Below the pieces are notes generated by a model that ran no database searches, had not been told where the DNA came from, and was given only the letters and a program-made list of their open reading frames with translations. A stretch of 64,000 nucleotides of DNA from Roseiarcus sp963730555 (lineage in GTDB: Bacteria > Pseudomonadota > Alphaproteobacteria > Rhizobiales > Beijerinckiaceae): assembly GCA_963730555.1 (NCBI GenBank), contig CAVSSS010000008.1, positions 310,001 to 374,000 on the forward strand, given 5' to 3'. Shown here piece by piece: positions 17,931 through 26,901 of the stretch; the first letter of the stretch is position 1, and the number at the start of each line of letters is the position of its first letter. The position numbers and the translations under genes are program-made.

Positions 17931-18737
17931 CTAGCGCCCCTTCGGCTTCTTAGCGCCCGCCACGCTTCGCCGCAAAGCATCCATGATGTTGATGACGTTG
18001 CTCGGAGCCTCAGGTTCGGCGCTCGGCTTCGGCTTGGGCTTCTTCGCCCCCTTCTTCTTGGCCTCGATGATATCGAGGAGCCGCTCCTGCACCGGATCGG
18101 CGACCATGTCGGGGCTCCAGGTCTTCTTGCGCGACTTGATCAGGTCGCCGATCAGGCGCATCAGCTCCGCATCCGGTTTCGCCTCGCGGATGGAAGCGAA
18201 ATACTCGCCCGGATCGCGCACCTCGTCGCCGAAGCGCAGCGTCCAAAGCACAATCCCGTTGTCTCGCGGCTTCAGGATCACCGCCCGTTCGCGCCGATTA
18301 AGGACCAGCCGCGAGACGCCGATCATCTCGGTCGAGCGCATCGCGTCGCGAATGACGCAATAAGCCTCTTCCCCTATGGGCTCGTTGGGCGTGAGGTAAT
18401 AGGGCGTATCGTACCAGATCCAATCGATGCTCTCCGCCTCGACGAAGCTCTGAATGTCGATGGTGCGGGCGCTCTCGAGCCCGACCGATTCAAGCTCGTC
18501 ATCGTCGAGCAGGACGTAGTCGTCCTCGCCGCGCGCATAGCCCTTGACCTCGTCGGCCTCATCGACCGGCCTGCCCGTTTCGGCGTCGACATATTGGCTC
18601 TGGATTCGATTGCCGGTGCGGCGGTTCAGCACATGGAACCGGACCTTCTCCTCCTCGCTGGTCGCCGACATCATCGCCACCGGACAGGTGACGAGACTGA
18701 GCTTCATGTAACCTTTCCAGAATGGACGCGCCGCCAT
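17931..18737 (-). CDS. ku: Ku protein, second copy
   Basis: 268 residues, beginning ARPFWKGYMKLSLVTCPVAM and showing HVLNRRTGNRIQSQYVDAET, EVKGYARGEDDYVLLDDDEL and WYDTPYYLTP. The tail is short and Lys-rich (KKKGAKKPKPKPSAEPEAP). It is clearly diverged from the first Ku (11763-12638), so it is a paralogue rather than a recent duplicate. Several Ku paralogues per genome are known in Sinorhizobium and relatives, where they can pair with different LigD proteins. It faces ligD across the transposon. Confidence 0.93.
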   Translation of the reverse strand: MAARPFWKGYMKLSLVTCPVAMMSATSEEEKVRFHVLNRRTGNRIQSQYVDAETGRPVDEADEVKGYARGEDDYVLLDDDELESVGLESARTIDIQSFVEAESIDWIWYDTPYYLTPNEPIGEEAYCVIRDAMRSTEMIGVSRLVLNRRERAVILKPRDNGIVLWTLRFGDEVRDPGEYFASIREAKPDAELMRLIGDLIKSRKKTWSPDMVADPVQERLLDIIEAKKKGAKKPKPKPSAEPEAPSNVINIMDALRRSVAGAKKPKGR

Positions 18738-19023
18738 CGAAAGGCCCTTCCGTCACTTGCTTGAGCGCCGGCTCATCGGCGTTTCTGAGACTGCCAATTT
18801 TTCTAAGTCCTCGCCAGTCCTCCGCTTCTATCCCGCGAAACAGAATCACAATGCATTTTGTTCCGGTTGCGCGCAATTGCACGCCGCAATGCAGCCGGAT
18901 TGCCGTGCCCATGATCTCAGGGCGCTGGTCTCCCAAAAAGGCGTCGCCTGTACATGGGCGGAGCGTTCGGGCAGAAAAACCGCGTCCTCGCGCAGGCGGG
19001 ACCCAGCGTTCCGGGAATTTCGT

Positions 19024-20068
19024 ATGGCTCGCGACTCGGCGCTTAATGTCTCGGTCGGGATCATCGCCGCGGTCATGGTTTGCATCGCCGCCCGTCAGGC
19101 GAGTGATGTGTTCGCTCCTTTGGCGCTGGCGCTGTTCATCATCGCGCTGGTCTGGCCCCTGCAGTCGTGGTTGCAGGCTCGCATCCCGGCGCTGCTCGCG
19201 CTCGCCATCACTATGACCGTCACCGTCGCTGTGTGCCTCGCCTTTGCTTCGCTTGTCGTCTGGGGCTTTGGCCACGTCGGCGTATCGTTGATGGCCGAAT
19301 TCCGCGCGCTACCAGGGGCTCTACGAGAACGCGATCAACTGGCTCGAGGAGCGTGGCGTTTCGGTCGCCGGCCTATGGAGCGAGCACTTCAACGTCGCCT
19401 GGCTCGTGCAATGGGCGGGCCAGATCACCGGCCGCGTCAACACCACCCTGACCTTCTGGCTGATCGCTCTTCTCTACGTCATCCTGGGTTTGATGGAAGT
19501 CGACGACCTAAGGCGGCGCGCGAAGGCCTTCCTGCCCCCTGAAACCTCTCGCATCCTTCTGCAAGGAACGGCCGCCACCGCGGTGAAGATGCGCAAGTAT
19601 ATGGAAGTCCGCACGCTGATGAGCGTGGCGACGGGCGCTCTCGTCGGCGCGTTCGCCTGGATCGTCGGACTGCCGTTCCCGTTGGAATGGGGCGTGATCG
19701 CCTTCGCGCTCAATTACATTCCGTTTATCGGCCCGTTTGTCGCCACGCTCTTTCCGACCTTGCTGGCGATGACACAGTTCGCGACCTGGGAAGCGGTCGT
19801 CGGCGTTTTCGTCTGCCTAAACATCATCCAGTTTGTCGTCGGCAGCTATATCGAACCGCGCGTGTCCGGCGCCGTGCTCGCCATGTCGCCCACGGTGGTG
19901 TTGCTCGCCGTCTTCTTGTGGACCTACCTTTGGGGCTTGTTCGGCGCCTTCATCGGGGTCCCGATCGTCATCGCGATCGTCACCTTCTGCGCCTATCATC
20001 CCTCGAGCCGCTGGATCGCGGACCTCCTCGGCGGCCCAACGGAAAAAGAGGCTTTGGTGAAGAGCTAG
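19024..20068 (+). CDS. second AI-2E family transporter, frameshifted
   Basis: It starts at ATG 19024 (MARDSALNVSVGIIAAVMV) and keeps frame through SLVVWGFGHVGVSLMAEFRA. Near 19303 the family sequence shifts frame (YQGLYENAINWLEERGVSV, then MQWAGQITGRVNTTLTFW) and runs to the TAG at 20066, so one extra base is inferred. C-terminal landmarks are WGVIAFALNYIPFIGPFVAT and WTYLWGLFGAFIGVPIVI. Multi-pass inner-membrane protein; the substrate is unknown. Related to but distinct from 10383-11456. Confidence 0.8.
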
Positions 20069-20101
20069 GCGCGTGATGCGTTGGCTGAAATCGTCATCAA
20101 C

Positions 20102-21955
20102 TCAGATCGCGGCCTGCCTTCCTCCTTCGGCCGCCAGGTCAATCCGCTCCGGCGCCATCAGCGCCAGGCCCCCGTCCGGCGCGGGACCAAGCGCATGGAT
20201 ATAGAAATGGGTGGGCTTGGAATTCGGCGCCATCACTGGCGAGGGGGCCGAGACGATCTTGAGCTCGCCGCAGGCGCCGATCCAATCGACATGCCGGTGG
20301 CCGTGCATGACGACAACTCGCTCGGCATAGGGCTTCAGCACGCGCTGAAACCAGCTGCCGTTGATGAGGGCCGTGCCGATCCGCTCGGAGAAGGCGGCGA
20401 CCGGCATCGGATATTCGATCAAATGATGATGCAGCCCGACGATCCATCGCGCCTTGGGATAGTGATCGAACGCCGCCATGAGCTTGCGCGCCTGCCCTGC
20501 CGAGATCATGCCGAGCGCGTTGGTGAATGAGAAATTCGTGTCGGCGTTCGAATTGAGGATCGCGACGCCGAGGCCATCGTCTTCTCGCGGCGGAAGGATC
20601 AGCGGAAAGAGATCATCCCAGACCGCGCGAGCTGGTTCGACAACCGAAGCCCGCCTTGATCGGCGAAGGTCTCGATCGCCTGGCGCTGCGGCGCCAACGC
20701 CGCCGCCAGCGTGACGCCATGGCTCGACGGCGCCGGCGCTCATCACGCGCAAGCGGTCGGCGCCGAAGGCGGCGATCGCGGACAGAGCGCGCATCTTGCG
20801 TAAGGTTTTCGCCGGGCTGAACGGAAGGTCGAGCCGCGCCGGGTTGGCGCGATCGACGACATTGACGTCGTGATTGCCCGGCAAGGATCAGCGTCCGGTC
20901 TTGCAAGCTCGGGATGGCCGGCGAGAATGTCGAAGAACTCGGCCCATTCGGCCGAGCGCCCGGCGTCGGTCATGTCCCCGGTGATGAGAATGAGGTCCAG
21001 CGGCCGGGCGGCGTGCTCGGCCTCAAGGCGAGCCATGACCCGCCTCACCCGCTCGTTGCCGCGCGGGCCGCCCCGCCCGCTCTCGATCCTGAAGCCATAA
21101 CGCTCGCCGACGATATGGATGTCGGAGAGATGCGCGACGCGCCAGACGCGGGCGTCCGATGGCGCAGCGTCGAACGCATCGAGGTCGAGTGGCTGGTGCA
21201 TGCTTGCATCGGCGAAGCCCCAGACGAGCGAAGCCGCCGCGAGGTACGCCGACATGACGACGATGGCGTTGGCGAGCGTGGGCACGATCAGATGATGCGG
21301 GACCGCAAGATCGGCGGTCGATCCGATCCAGCGCGTGTGCGGCCAAACAAAGCGCGCGACCAGCGCCGCGACGGCGGCGAGCAGGATCCCGGCGCCGGCG
21401 CAGCTCTCGCCCGCATGCGCGCATAGCTCGGCTCCGCCGCGCGGCTTGAGGGATCGCTCCGCAAGATGCCGGATCGCCTCGCGGCACAAGGCGTATCCCG
21501 GCTGAACGCCGAGCGCATTGAGCGCCCAGAAATTCGCTTCTGCAACGCGAAACAGCGGACGCCAGCCGAACCAGCCTAGCGGCGAGGATGGCGAGCAGCA
21601 GAAGCGCGGCGCTGAATCCATACAATTCCAGGATTCTGGAAAAGACGCCGCCGACCCATGCCGTCACGATGAGCGGCGCGAGGCCAAGGATCGCCGCCGG
21701 CAGCACGATCGACGCAATCCATGCAAGCAGGAGTTTCGTCAGGCTGATCTCGGCGAGCAGGCTGCCGGCAATCGCTAGCAGCGACTTCTGCTTCGGGCTC
21801 GAGACGTCGTCCTCGGCGTCGCCATTGCGCGGATCGAGGATCGGTCTCGCCCGAACGGGCTCGTACCGCTCAAGCTTGGGCTCAGCGCTCGAGGGGGAAA
21901 CGTCGGGCGCTCGCATGGCGTCGGATGAGAGATTTTCCCACAGCCTCTGCGTCAT
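20102..21955 (-). CDS. membrane-anchored metallophosphoesterase, several frameshifts
   Basis: Read in pieces: an N-terminal cytosolic stretch and TM helices (LLLAWIASIVLPAAILGLAP; LYGFSAALLLLAILAA) to ~21580; a second frame with VWRVAHLSDIHIVGERYGFR and LILITGDMTD; a third with PGNHDVNVVDRANP, WIVGLHHHLIEYP and VVVMHGHRHVDW. These are the calcineurin-type metal motifs (DxH, GD, GNHD, H, GHxH). Between 20720 and 20620 the frame moves out and back again (LAAALAPQRQAIETF belongs in the other frame). At least four indels are needed. Either the assembly is poor here or the gene has decayed. Confidence 0.75.
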
Positions 21956-22061
21956 AGCATGCGGCCGCTCCGCTCGGTAGCGAGCCGGTCAAAGGGCGCC
22001 CGCCCATTCATCGAGGTTCAAGGGGCGCGGTCCACAATCGCGGCATTCGGAGGACCCGTAC

Positions 22062-22476
22062 ATGTTTCGCAAGCTTGCCTTATCTCTTGCCGTTGCGGCG
22101 GGGCTGATCTCCCAGCTCGCTCTTCCGGCCAACGCCGCGCTTGGCGTTGGTGCATTCGCGCCGTCGGCCGCGCTCGCGGAGGCCTCGCCGGTCGAAAGGG
22201 CGCAGTTCGTCTGGGGCGGCCGCAGGTACTGCTGGTACAATTCGGCGTGGCGCGGCCCGGGCTGGTACCAATGCGGCTTTGCCTGGCGGCGCGGGTTCGG
22301 CTGGGGCGGCGCCGCCGGCTGGCATGGCTGGCGCCATCCAGGCTTCGTCCACCGGCCCGTCCATCAGGCCGCCGGTCCACCGTCCGCGCCCTCCCGTCCA
22401 CGCGAGGCCGCCGGCCCATCACCGGCCGCCGGCGCACCGCCCCGGCGGCAATCGCGGCGGAAGCCAGCGCCGTTGA
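22062..22476 (+). CDS. small secreted Gly/Trp-rich protein, frameshifted
   Basis: A signal peptide (MFRKLALSLAVAAGLISQLA, cleavage near ANA-AL) is followed by a Gly/Trp/Tyr-rich segment (FVWGGRRYCWYNSAWRG, WYQCGFAWRRGFGWGG). Such short WGG/CWYxxAWRGPGWY proteins are common, uncharacterised periplasmic or surface proteins in Hyphomicrobiales. A frame change near 22350 gives a His/Pro/Arg-rich tail (HRPRPPVHARPPAHHRPP) ending at 22476, which I prefer over the alternative frame that runs to 22544. The ATG at 22062 follows a GGAGG site. Confidence 0.65.
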
Positions 22477-22576
22477 GCGTATCCGAGGGGGTGGCGCGGA
22501 CCGGCTACCTCCCTATCGTTGCGCAGCCGGCGGCTGGACGATAAGCACGGCCGCATTGTGCTCGAGAGGATTCGCC

Positions 22577-23686
22577 TTGGCCCTGTGCAACCCTGATCCG
22601 CGTGCGCGCGGGCGCATTTGCGCACTCGTCGCCGCGTCGGCGCTCGCCCTGCTCCTGGCCGGCTGCAATCAGGAGGCCAAGACCGAGCCGCCGCTGCCGC
22701 GCCCGGTCCGCACCGTCACCGTCGAGAAGGGCGTTGTTGGCAATTCGGTTCAGCTCACTGGCGACATCCGCGCCGAAAACGAGGTGAACCTCGCCTTCCG
22801 CATAGGCGGACGGATCATCGAGCGGAAGAGCGGCGTCGGCGACAAGGTCGAGCCGGATCAGGTGATGGCGAAGCTCGACCCGCAGGACGAGCTCAATGGG
22901 GTGCGCTCGGCGCAGGCGGCGCTCAACGCCGCGCGCGGCCAGGAGGTCGAGGCGCAGAACAATTTCGATCGCCAGAATCACCTGATGGAGCGAGGCTTCA
23001 CCACCCGGGCGATCTTCAATTCCGCCAAGCAGGCGTTGCAGACGGCGCAGGCCCGCGTTGACGACGCAACCGCGCAACTGGATATCGCTCAGGATCGGCT
23101 GAGCTTCACCGAGCTCAGAGCTAACGTTTCGGGGGCGATCACCGCTCGATCGGCCGAGGCGGGCGAGGTGGTGCAGGCGGGCCAGCCGATCTTCACCGTG
23201 GCGCGGCAGGACGGGCGCGACGCCGTGTTCGACGTCCCGGCTCAGGTCTTACGGGGCGCGCCGCCGGATGCGATTGTCACCATCGCGCTCGCCGACGACC
23301 CGTCGGTGACCGCTAAGGCGCGCGTGCGGACGGTCGATCCGCAGGCCGATCCGGTCACCCGCCTCTTCCGCGTCAGGCTCGGCCTCATCGATCATCCCGA
23401 AGCCATGCGGCTCGGCGCGACGGTGACCGGGCGCCTGCAACTCGAAGGAGGAGCGGGCATCTCAATTCCGGCGAGCGCGCTGACCTCGACCGATCGCCAG
23501 CCGGCGGTGTGGGTGGTTGATCCGCAAAACCTGACCGTCGCGCTGCGCAACGTCGAAGTGCAGCGTTTCGACCCGGCGACTGCGGTCATTTCGTCGGGGC
23601 TTGAGCCGGGCGACGTCGTCGTGACGGCCGGCGTTCAGGCGCTGCATCCCGGTCAGAAGGTGCGGCTCCTCGGGGCGACTTCGTGA
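22577..23686 (+). CDS. RND efflux periplasmic adaptor (membrane fusion) lipoprotein
   Basis: 369 residues from the TTG at 22577, which has AGAGGA upstream. The N-terminal signal ALALLLAGCNQEAK has a lipobox. The barrel-sandwich and hairpin halves follow (VQLTGDIRAENEVNLAFRIG, long alpha-hairpin ~100-170, RLSFTELRANVSGAITARSA), then AGISIPASAL and a closing barrel (ALHPGQKVRLLG). Adaptors of this kind join an inner-membrane RND pump to an outer-membrane channel. The stop overlaps a GTGA in which the permease gene originally began (GTG AGC GGT CTC AAT CTT TCC), but the permease is now 25 kb away, past the integrated island. Confidence 0.92.
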   Translation: MALCNPDPRARGRICALVAASALALLLAGCNQEAKTEPPLPRPVRTVTVEKGVVGNSVQLTGDIRAENEVNLAFRIGGRIIERKSGVGDKVEPDQVMAKLDPQDELNGVRSAQAALNAARGQEVEAQNNFDRQNHLMERGFTTRAIFNSAKQALQTAQARVDDATAQLDIAQDRLSFTELRANVSGAITARSAEAGEVVQAGQPIFTVARQDGRDAVFDVPAQVLRGAPPDAIVTIALADDPSVTAKARVRTVDPQADPVTRLFRVRLGLIDHPEAMRLGATVTGRLQLEGGAGISIPASALTSTDRQPAVWVVDPQNLTVALRNVEVQRFDPATAVISSGLEPGDVVVTAGVQALHPGQKVRLLGATS

Positions 23687-23692
23687 GCGGTC

Positions 23693-23704
23693 TCAATCTT
23701 TCCG
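23693..23704. repeat. attL core of the genomic island
   Basis: TCAATCTTTCCG, identical to 48983-48994. Here it is the interrupted 5' end of the RND permease gene (V-S-G-L-N-L-S in frame); beyond it the sequence no longer resembles an RND protein. Confidence 0.9.
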
Positions 23705-23824
23705 GGTGCGCAATAACCAGTGCATAAGGTTGCACGAACGCGCAAAAACCTTGTTTTGTCTCGCTTTTTCGCCCATATCCTCAATCCCTAAACGGCATGA
23801 GAGCGCATAGGAAAGCCGTGAGTT

Positions 23825-23843
23825 GCTTTCCAGGTGCTTTCCA
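23825..23843. promoter_or_regulatory. left arm-type recombinase sites
   Basis: Two direct GCTTTCCA octamers separated by GGT, with an inverted GGAAAGC at 23810-23816. The same arrangement occurs near the right end. Paired direct repeats flanking the core are what arm-type binding sites of tyrosine recombinases look like. They also sit just upstream of the integrase start, so integrase may repress itself. Confidence 0.7.
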
Positions 23844-23863
23844 GGATCGAGGACCGAAGGGCC

Positions 23864-25021
23864 ATGAAGCTAACCACGGCCGCCATCGCTGCGCTTGCCC
23901 TGCCGTCTGGCAAGGATGATTTTACTTGGTGGGACGATGAAATTGTCGGCTTCGGCTACCGGCTGCGCGCGAGCGGTCACGCAGCATGGTTGTTTCAGTA
24001 CAGGTTTCACCGGCAATCACGGCGCCTAACTGCTAAGGCGGCGGCGGTGACGGCGTCTGCGGCCCGGTCATGGGCTAAGCAAGCCGCATCGAAGGTTGCG
24101 CTCGGGCAGGATCCGTCGACGAAGAGCGAGCCCGAGCCCGGGGCGATCACCGTCGGCGAGGCCGTCGACCTCTTTGTCGACCGCCAGAGTCAGCGCCTTC
24201 GCCCACGCAGTTTGATCGAGCTTAAGCGCCACGTCGGCGTCCACGCCGCGCCATTGCACCGCCTACCGCTTATCAAAGTCGATCGGCGAGCCGTCGCTGC
24301 GCTGCTCGCCAAGATCGGCACAATGAACGGGCCGATCGCCGCGAACAACGTTCGGCGCGACCTCAGCGCATTTTTCGCGTGGTGCTGCCGGGAAGGGCTG
24401 ATCGACGTCAATCCGGCGGCCCATACGAACAAGTTCGCGAGCAAGCCGAGAGAGAGGCTTTTGAGCAACGCCGAGGCTCGGGCCATTTGGCTGGCAACGG
24501 GGGGCGGCAATCCGTATGACGCAATCGCCCGTCTCCTGATGCTGCTTGGTTGCCGCCGGCAGGAGGTTGGCTTGCTTCAGTGGAGCGAAGTCGACCTTGC
24601 TGCCGGGGCGATCTCCCTGCCAGCCGAGAGGGTGAAAAACGCGCGGCCCTTCGTAATCCCCCTCCCCTCGGCTGCGCGGCAAATTCTCGAGGTGCAGCCT
24701 CGCTTGAGCGAGTTTGTCTTTGGCGAGCGCGGGTTCACCGATTGGGCTCGATCCAAGGCGGCGCTCGACGCCCGCAGCGGCGTGACAAACTGGGTGCTGC
24801 ATGATCTTCGGCGGTTTTTCTCAACGTCGTTGCATGAGCGCCTTGGCGTGCCCCCACACGTCTGCGAGGCCCTTCTGGGGCACTACCAGGGCGGAATCGC
24901 CGGAGTGTACAACCGCGCCGCGTACGTCAACGAGAAGCGCCAGGCGCTCGATCGCTGGGCCGAGCATATCATGGCGCTCGTCGAAGGCCGCGAAAGCCGC
25001 GTTGTGGCGCTGCGGCGATGA
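23864..25021 (+). CDS. tyrosine recombinase / integrase of the island
   Basis: 385 residues from ATG 23864 (GAAGGG just upstream; an in-frame GTG at 23834 lies inside the arm sites and is less likely). An N-terminal DUF4102-like segment (LPSGKDDFTWWDDEIVGFGY) precedes a core-binding domain at ~90-190. The catalytic domain has LGCRRQEVGLLQWSEVD (first Arg), the HDLRRFFST box (HxxR), LLGHYQ and the active tyrosine in GVYNRAAY. It catalyses site-specific integration and excision at the 12-bp core. The stop overlaps the next start (ATGA). Confidence 0.93.
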   Translation: MKLTTAAIAALALPSGKDDFTWWDDEIVGFGYRLRASGHAAWLFQYRFHRQSRRLTAKAAAVTASAARSWAKQAASKVALGQDPSTKSEPEPGAITVGEAVDLFVDRQSQRLRPRSLIELKRHVGVHAAPLHRLPLIKVDRRAVAALLAKIGTMNGPIAANNVRRDLSAFFAWCCREGLIDVNPAAHTNKFASKPRERLLSNAEARAIWLATGGGNPYDAIARLLMLLGCRRQEVGLLQWSEVDLAAGAISLPAERVKNARPFVIPLPSAARQILEVQPRLSEFVFGERGFTDWARSKAALDARSGVTNWVLHDLRRFFSTSLHERLGVPPHVCEALLGHYQGGIAGVYNRAAYVNEKRQALDRWAEHIMALVEGRESRVVALRR

Positions 25022-25563
25022 CCGCGGGGCGCCCACCGGGGCATGTTCGGCTTATGGACGACCCACGGCGAGAAGAGACCGCCGCTTGGCTCGCCTTCTC
25101 AGAATCAGGGCTGGGGCCGTACGGAGCCGCAAATTTGGTGACTTTTTTGTTGGCGTCCAACGAGGCGATCACGACCGAGAGCATTGAAGGCCTTTTGCTG
25201 CAATCGAGCGCTGGCCTTGGAATAATGGTGACGCCAAAAGGCCACGCCGATCGGGTGCGTCGCAGGGCGGAAGAGGTGATGAAGCGGGCGGACGACGACG
25301 AGCGGGCATGGTTGGAACGATCGGCGGCGCTGATTGCCGCATTGGTGAAGTTCGTACCTCGATTGCCGGAAGCGCAGCTTGGCGTTGAGCTAACGCTCGA
25401 CCTACTCAAGATCGAGGGATGGGGCGACACAATCTTGCGCGTCGTCGGTCGCATCGATGCATCTTTGCAATCTAATTTCCCGCCGCATGAAGGCAAGCTG
25501 AGCCGCGTCGCCAAGCGCATGCTGCGTCAAATGAAGTCCGCACAAAAAAATTGCGCCCAATAA
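25018..25563 (+). CDS. hypothetical protein coupled to the integrase
   Basis: 181 residues; the ATG overlaps the integrase stop (ATGA), so it is probably co-translated. Predicted mostly helical with an acidic/basic middle (DRVRRRAEEVMKRADDDERA). No transmembrane segment or known motif. The position suggests a role in integration/excision or transfer, but nothing in the sequence proves this. Confidence 0.6.
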   Translation: MTAGRPPGHVRLMDDPRREETAAWLAFSESGLGPYGAANLVTFLLASNEAITTESIEGLLLQSSAGLGIMVTPKGHADRVRRRAEEVMKRADDDERAWLERSAALIAALVKFVPRLPEAQLGVELTLDLLKIEGWGDTILRVVGRIDASLQSNFPPHEGKLSRVAKRMLRQMKSAQKNCAQ

Positions 25564-25648
25564 TTATTTACGGATCGAACTCGCTCCGGCCTCGTGCGAC
25601 CTCTTCGCTTCTAGAGCGCGCGTCGCGCCTCATGGAACGAGGAACACC

Positions 25649-25855
25649 ATGCAATCCAAAAGCCTTCGCGTTCAACTCAGCCCTGAGCAGGAGTTGCGCC
25701 GAGTCCTGCCGCTGGAGCAGGCCGCCGAAATCACCAATCTTTCGCCAGATACACTGAAGCGCCGCCACGGTGCTCTGATCTTAAAGCTCAGCCCGCGCCG
25801 CTTGGGCATGCGCCTCAGCGATGCGCTGGCGATCGGCGAGCGGCCGCTCGCGTGA
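25649..25855 (+). CDS. small HTH protein (AlpA/excisionase-like)
   Basis: 68 residues from ATG 25649. The centre VLPLEQAAEITNLSPDTLKR is a MerR/AlpA-type helix-turn-helix, followed by RHGALILKLSPRRLGMRLSD. AlpA-type proteins next to island integrases usually act as excisionase or integrase activator. Here it precedes the topoisomerase-like cassette on the same strand. Confidence 0.7.
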   Translation: MQSKSLRVQLSPEQELRRVLPLEQAAEITNLSPDTLKRRHGALILKLSPRRLGMRLSDALAIGERPLA

Positions 25856-25998
25856 TGCAAAGTGGTCAAGAAAATGGGGCTCGGTGCTTGCGACGCCGGC
25901 CCCTTTAAGGCGATATCAGAAGACGCGCATTATAGCCGCTCTGCCTCGAAATCGCAACTATCCATTGACGTCAGGTGTCCCGCGGGGAGTGGCGCCCA

Positions 25999-26901
25999 AT
26001 GAGCGCCGCCCGCACGCCAAAGGTCGTTTATGCGGCTAGTCGCATAAAACGCGCACGATCGACGAAGGCCGGGGTCGGGCGGCGCCGTGCTGCGGTTCAT
26101 GACCTCGCTGCGCAGTTTAGGCCCTGCACGGTCCGGCAGATCTTCTATCAGGCCGAAGTAGCCAGCCTCGTTCCGAAAACGGAAAACGGCTGCAACATGG
26201 TGCAGAGGGACTTGGCGCTCATGCGCCGGTCTGGAAAGCTGCCTTATGGCTGGCTCGCCAACTCCACCCGCTGGCAGCGCAAGCCGCAAACATTCGACAG
26301 CGTCCAGAAAGCGCTTGAAGATGCGGCGCGCCTTTACCGAAAAGCGCTCTGGGCTGATGCAAACTCCTACGTCGAAATTTGGCTCGAAAAAGATGCGCTG
26401 AGTGCCGTCGTATACCCGATCACTTCGATGTTCGACGTGCCGCTCATGGTGGCGCGCGGCTACGCCAGTCTGAGCTTTCTGTACGAGGCGGCCACATACA
26501 TATCCAGCCTCGATGTGCCGACCTACATTTATCACCTCGGCGACTTCGACCCGAGCGGCCAGGACGCAGCGCGCGCCATCGAACAGACGCTGCGCGAGAT
26601 GGCGCCCGAGGCGGAGATTCATTTCGAACGCCTAGCCGTCACGCCGGAGCAAAATAATCAATTATCGCTGCCGACTCGACCGACAAAGAGCAGCGACAGT
26701 CGGGCGAAAGGCTTCGGGAGCATATCGGTCGAGTTAGATGCAATTCCGCCGAACTGGCTTCAATTCATTATTCAGGAGGCGATTGAACGTCACCTTCCGT
26801 CAGAGCAGTACGAGATCCTTAAGGTCGCGGAGGAAAGCGAACGCCGACTGATCAATGGCCTCGTCGGCATGGCCAAGGCGCGGATCGCGGAGGCGTCATG
26901 A
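25999..26901 (+). CDS. Spo11/topoisomerase VI A-subunit-like protein
   Basis: 300 residues from ATG 25999. Residues 44-52 read TVRQIFYQA, matching the winged-helix active site of Spo11/TopoVI-A (R-x-x-[FY]-Y) with Tyr50 in the catalytic place. The Toprim fold follows: EIWLEKDAL (metal-binding Glu130) and HLGDFDPSGQDAA (Asp182, Asp184). TopoVI-A makes double-strand breaks through a 5'-phosphotyrosine and normally needs a B-subunit ATPase. Stand-alone A-like proteins (Mini-A) and fused Topo VIII are known from mobile elements. It is coupled to the RepA-like gene by ATGA at 26898-26901. Confidence 0.8.
   Translation: MSAARTPKVVYAASRIKRARSTKAGVGRRRAAVHDLAAQFRPCTVRQIFYQAEVASLVPKTENGCNMVQRDLALMRRSGKLPYGWLANSTRWQRKPQTFDSVQKALEDAARLYRKALWADANSYVEIWLEKDALSAVVYPITSMFDVPLMVARGYASLSFLYEAATYISSLDVPTYIYHLGDFDPSGQDAARAIEQTLREMAPEAEIHFERLAVTPEQNNQLSLPTRPTKSSDSRAKGFGSISVELDAIPPNWLQFIIQEAIERHLPSEQYEILKVAEESERRLINGLVGMAKARIAEAS

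Noticed and set aside
21959..22576. A long N-terminal extension of the RND adaptor
   Set aside because: It overlaps the small secreted-protein gene out of frame and precedes the lipoprotein signal; the TTG at 22577 with AGAGGA is the sensible start.
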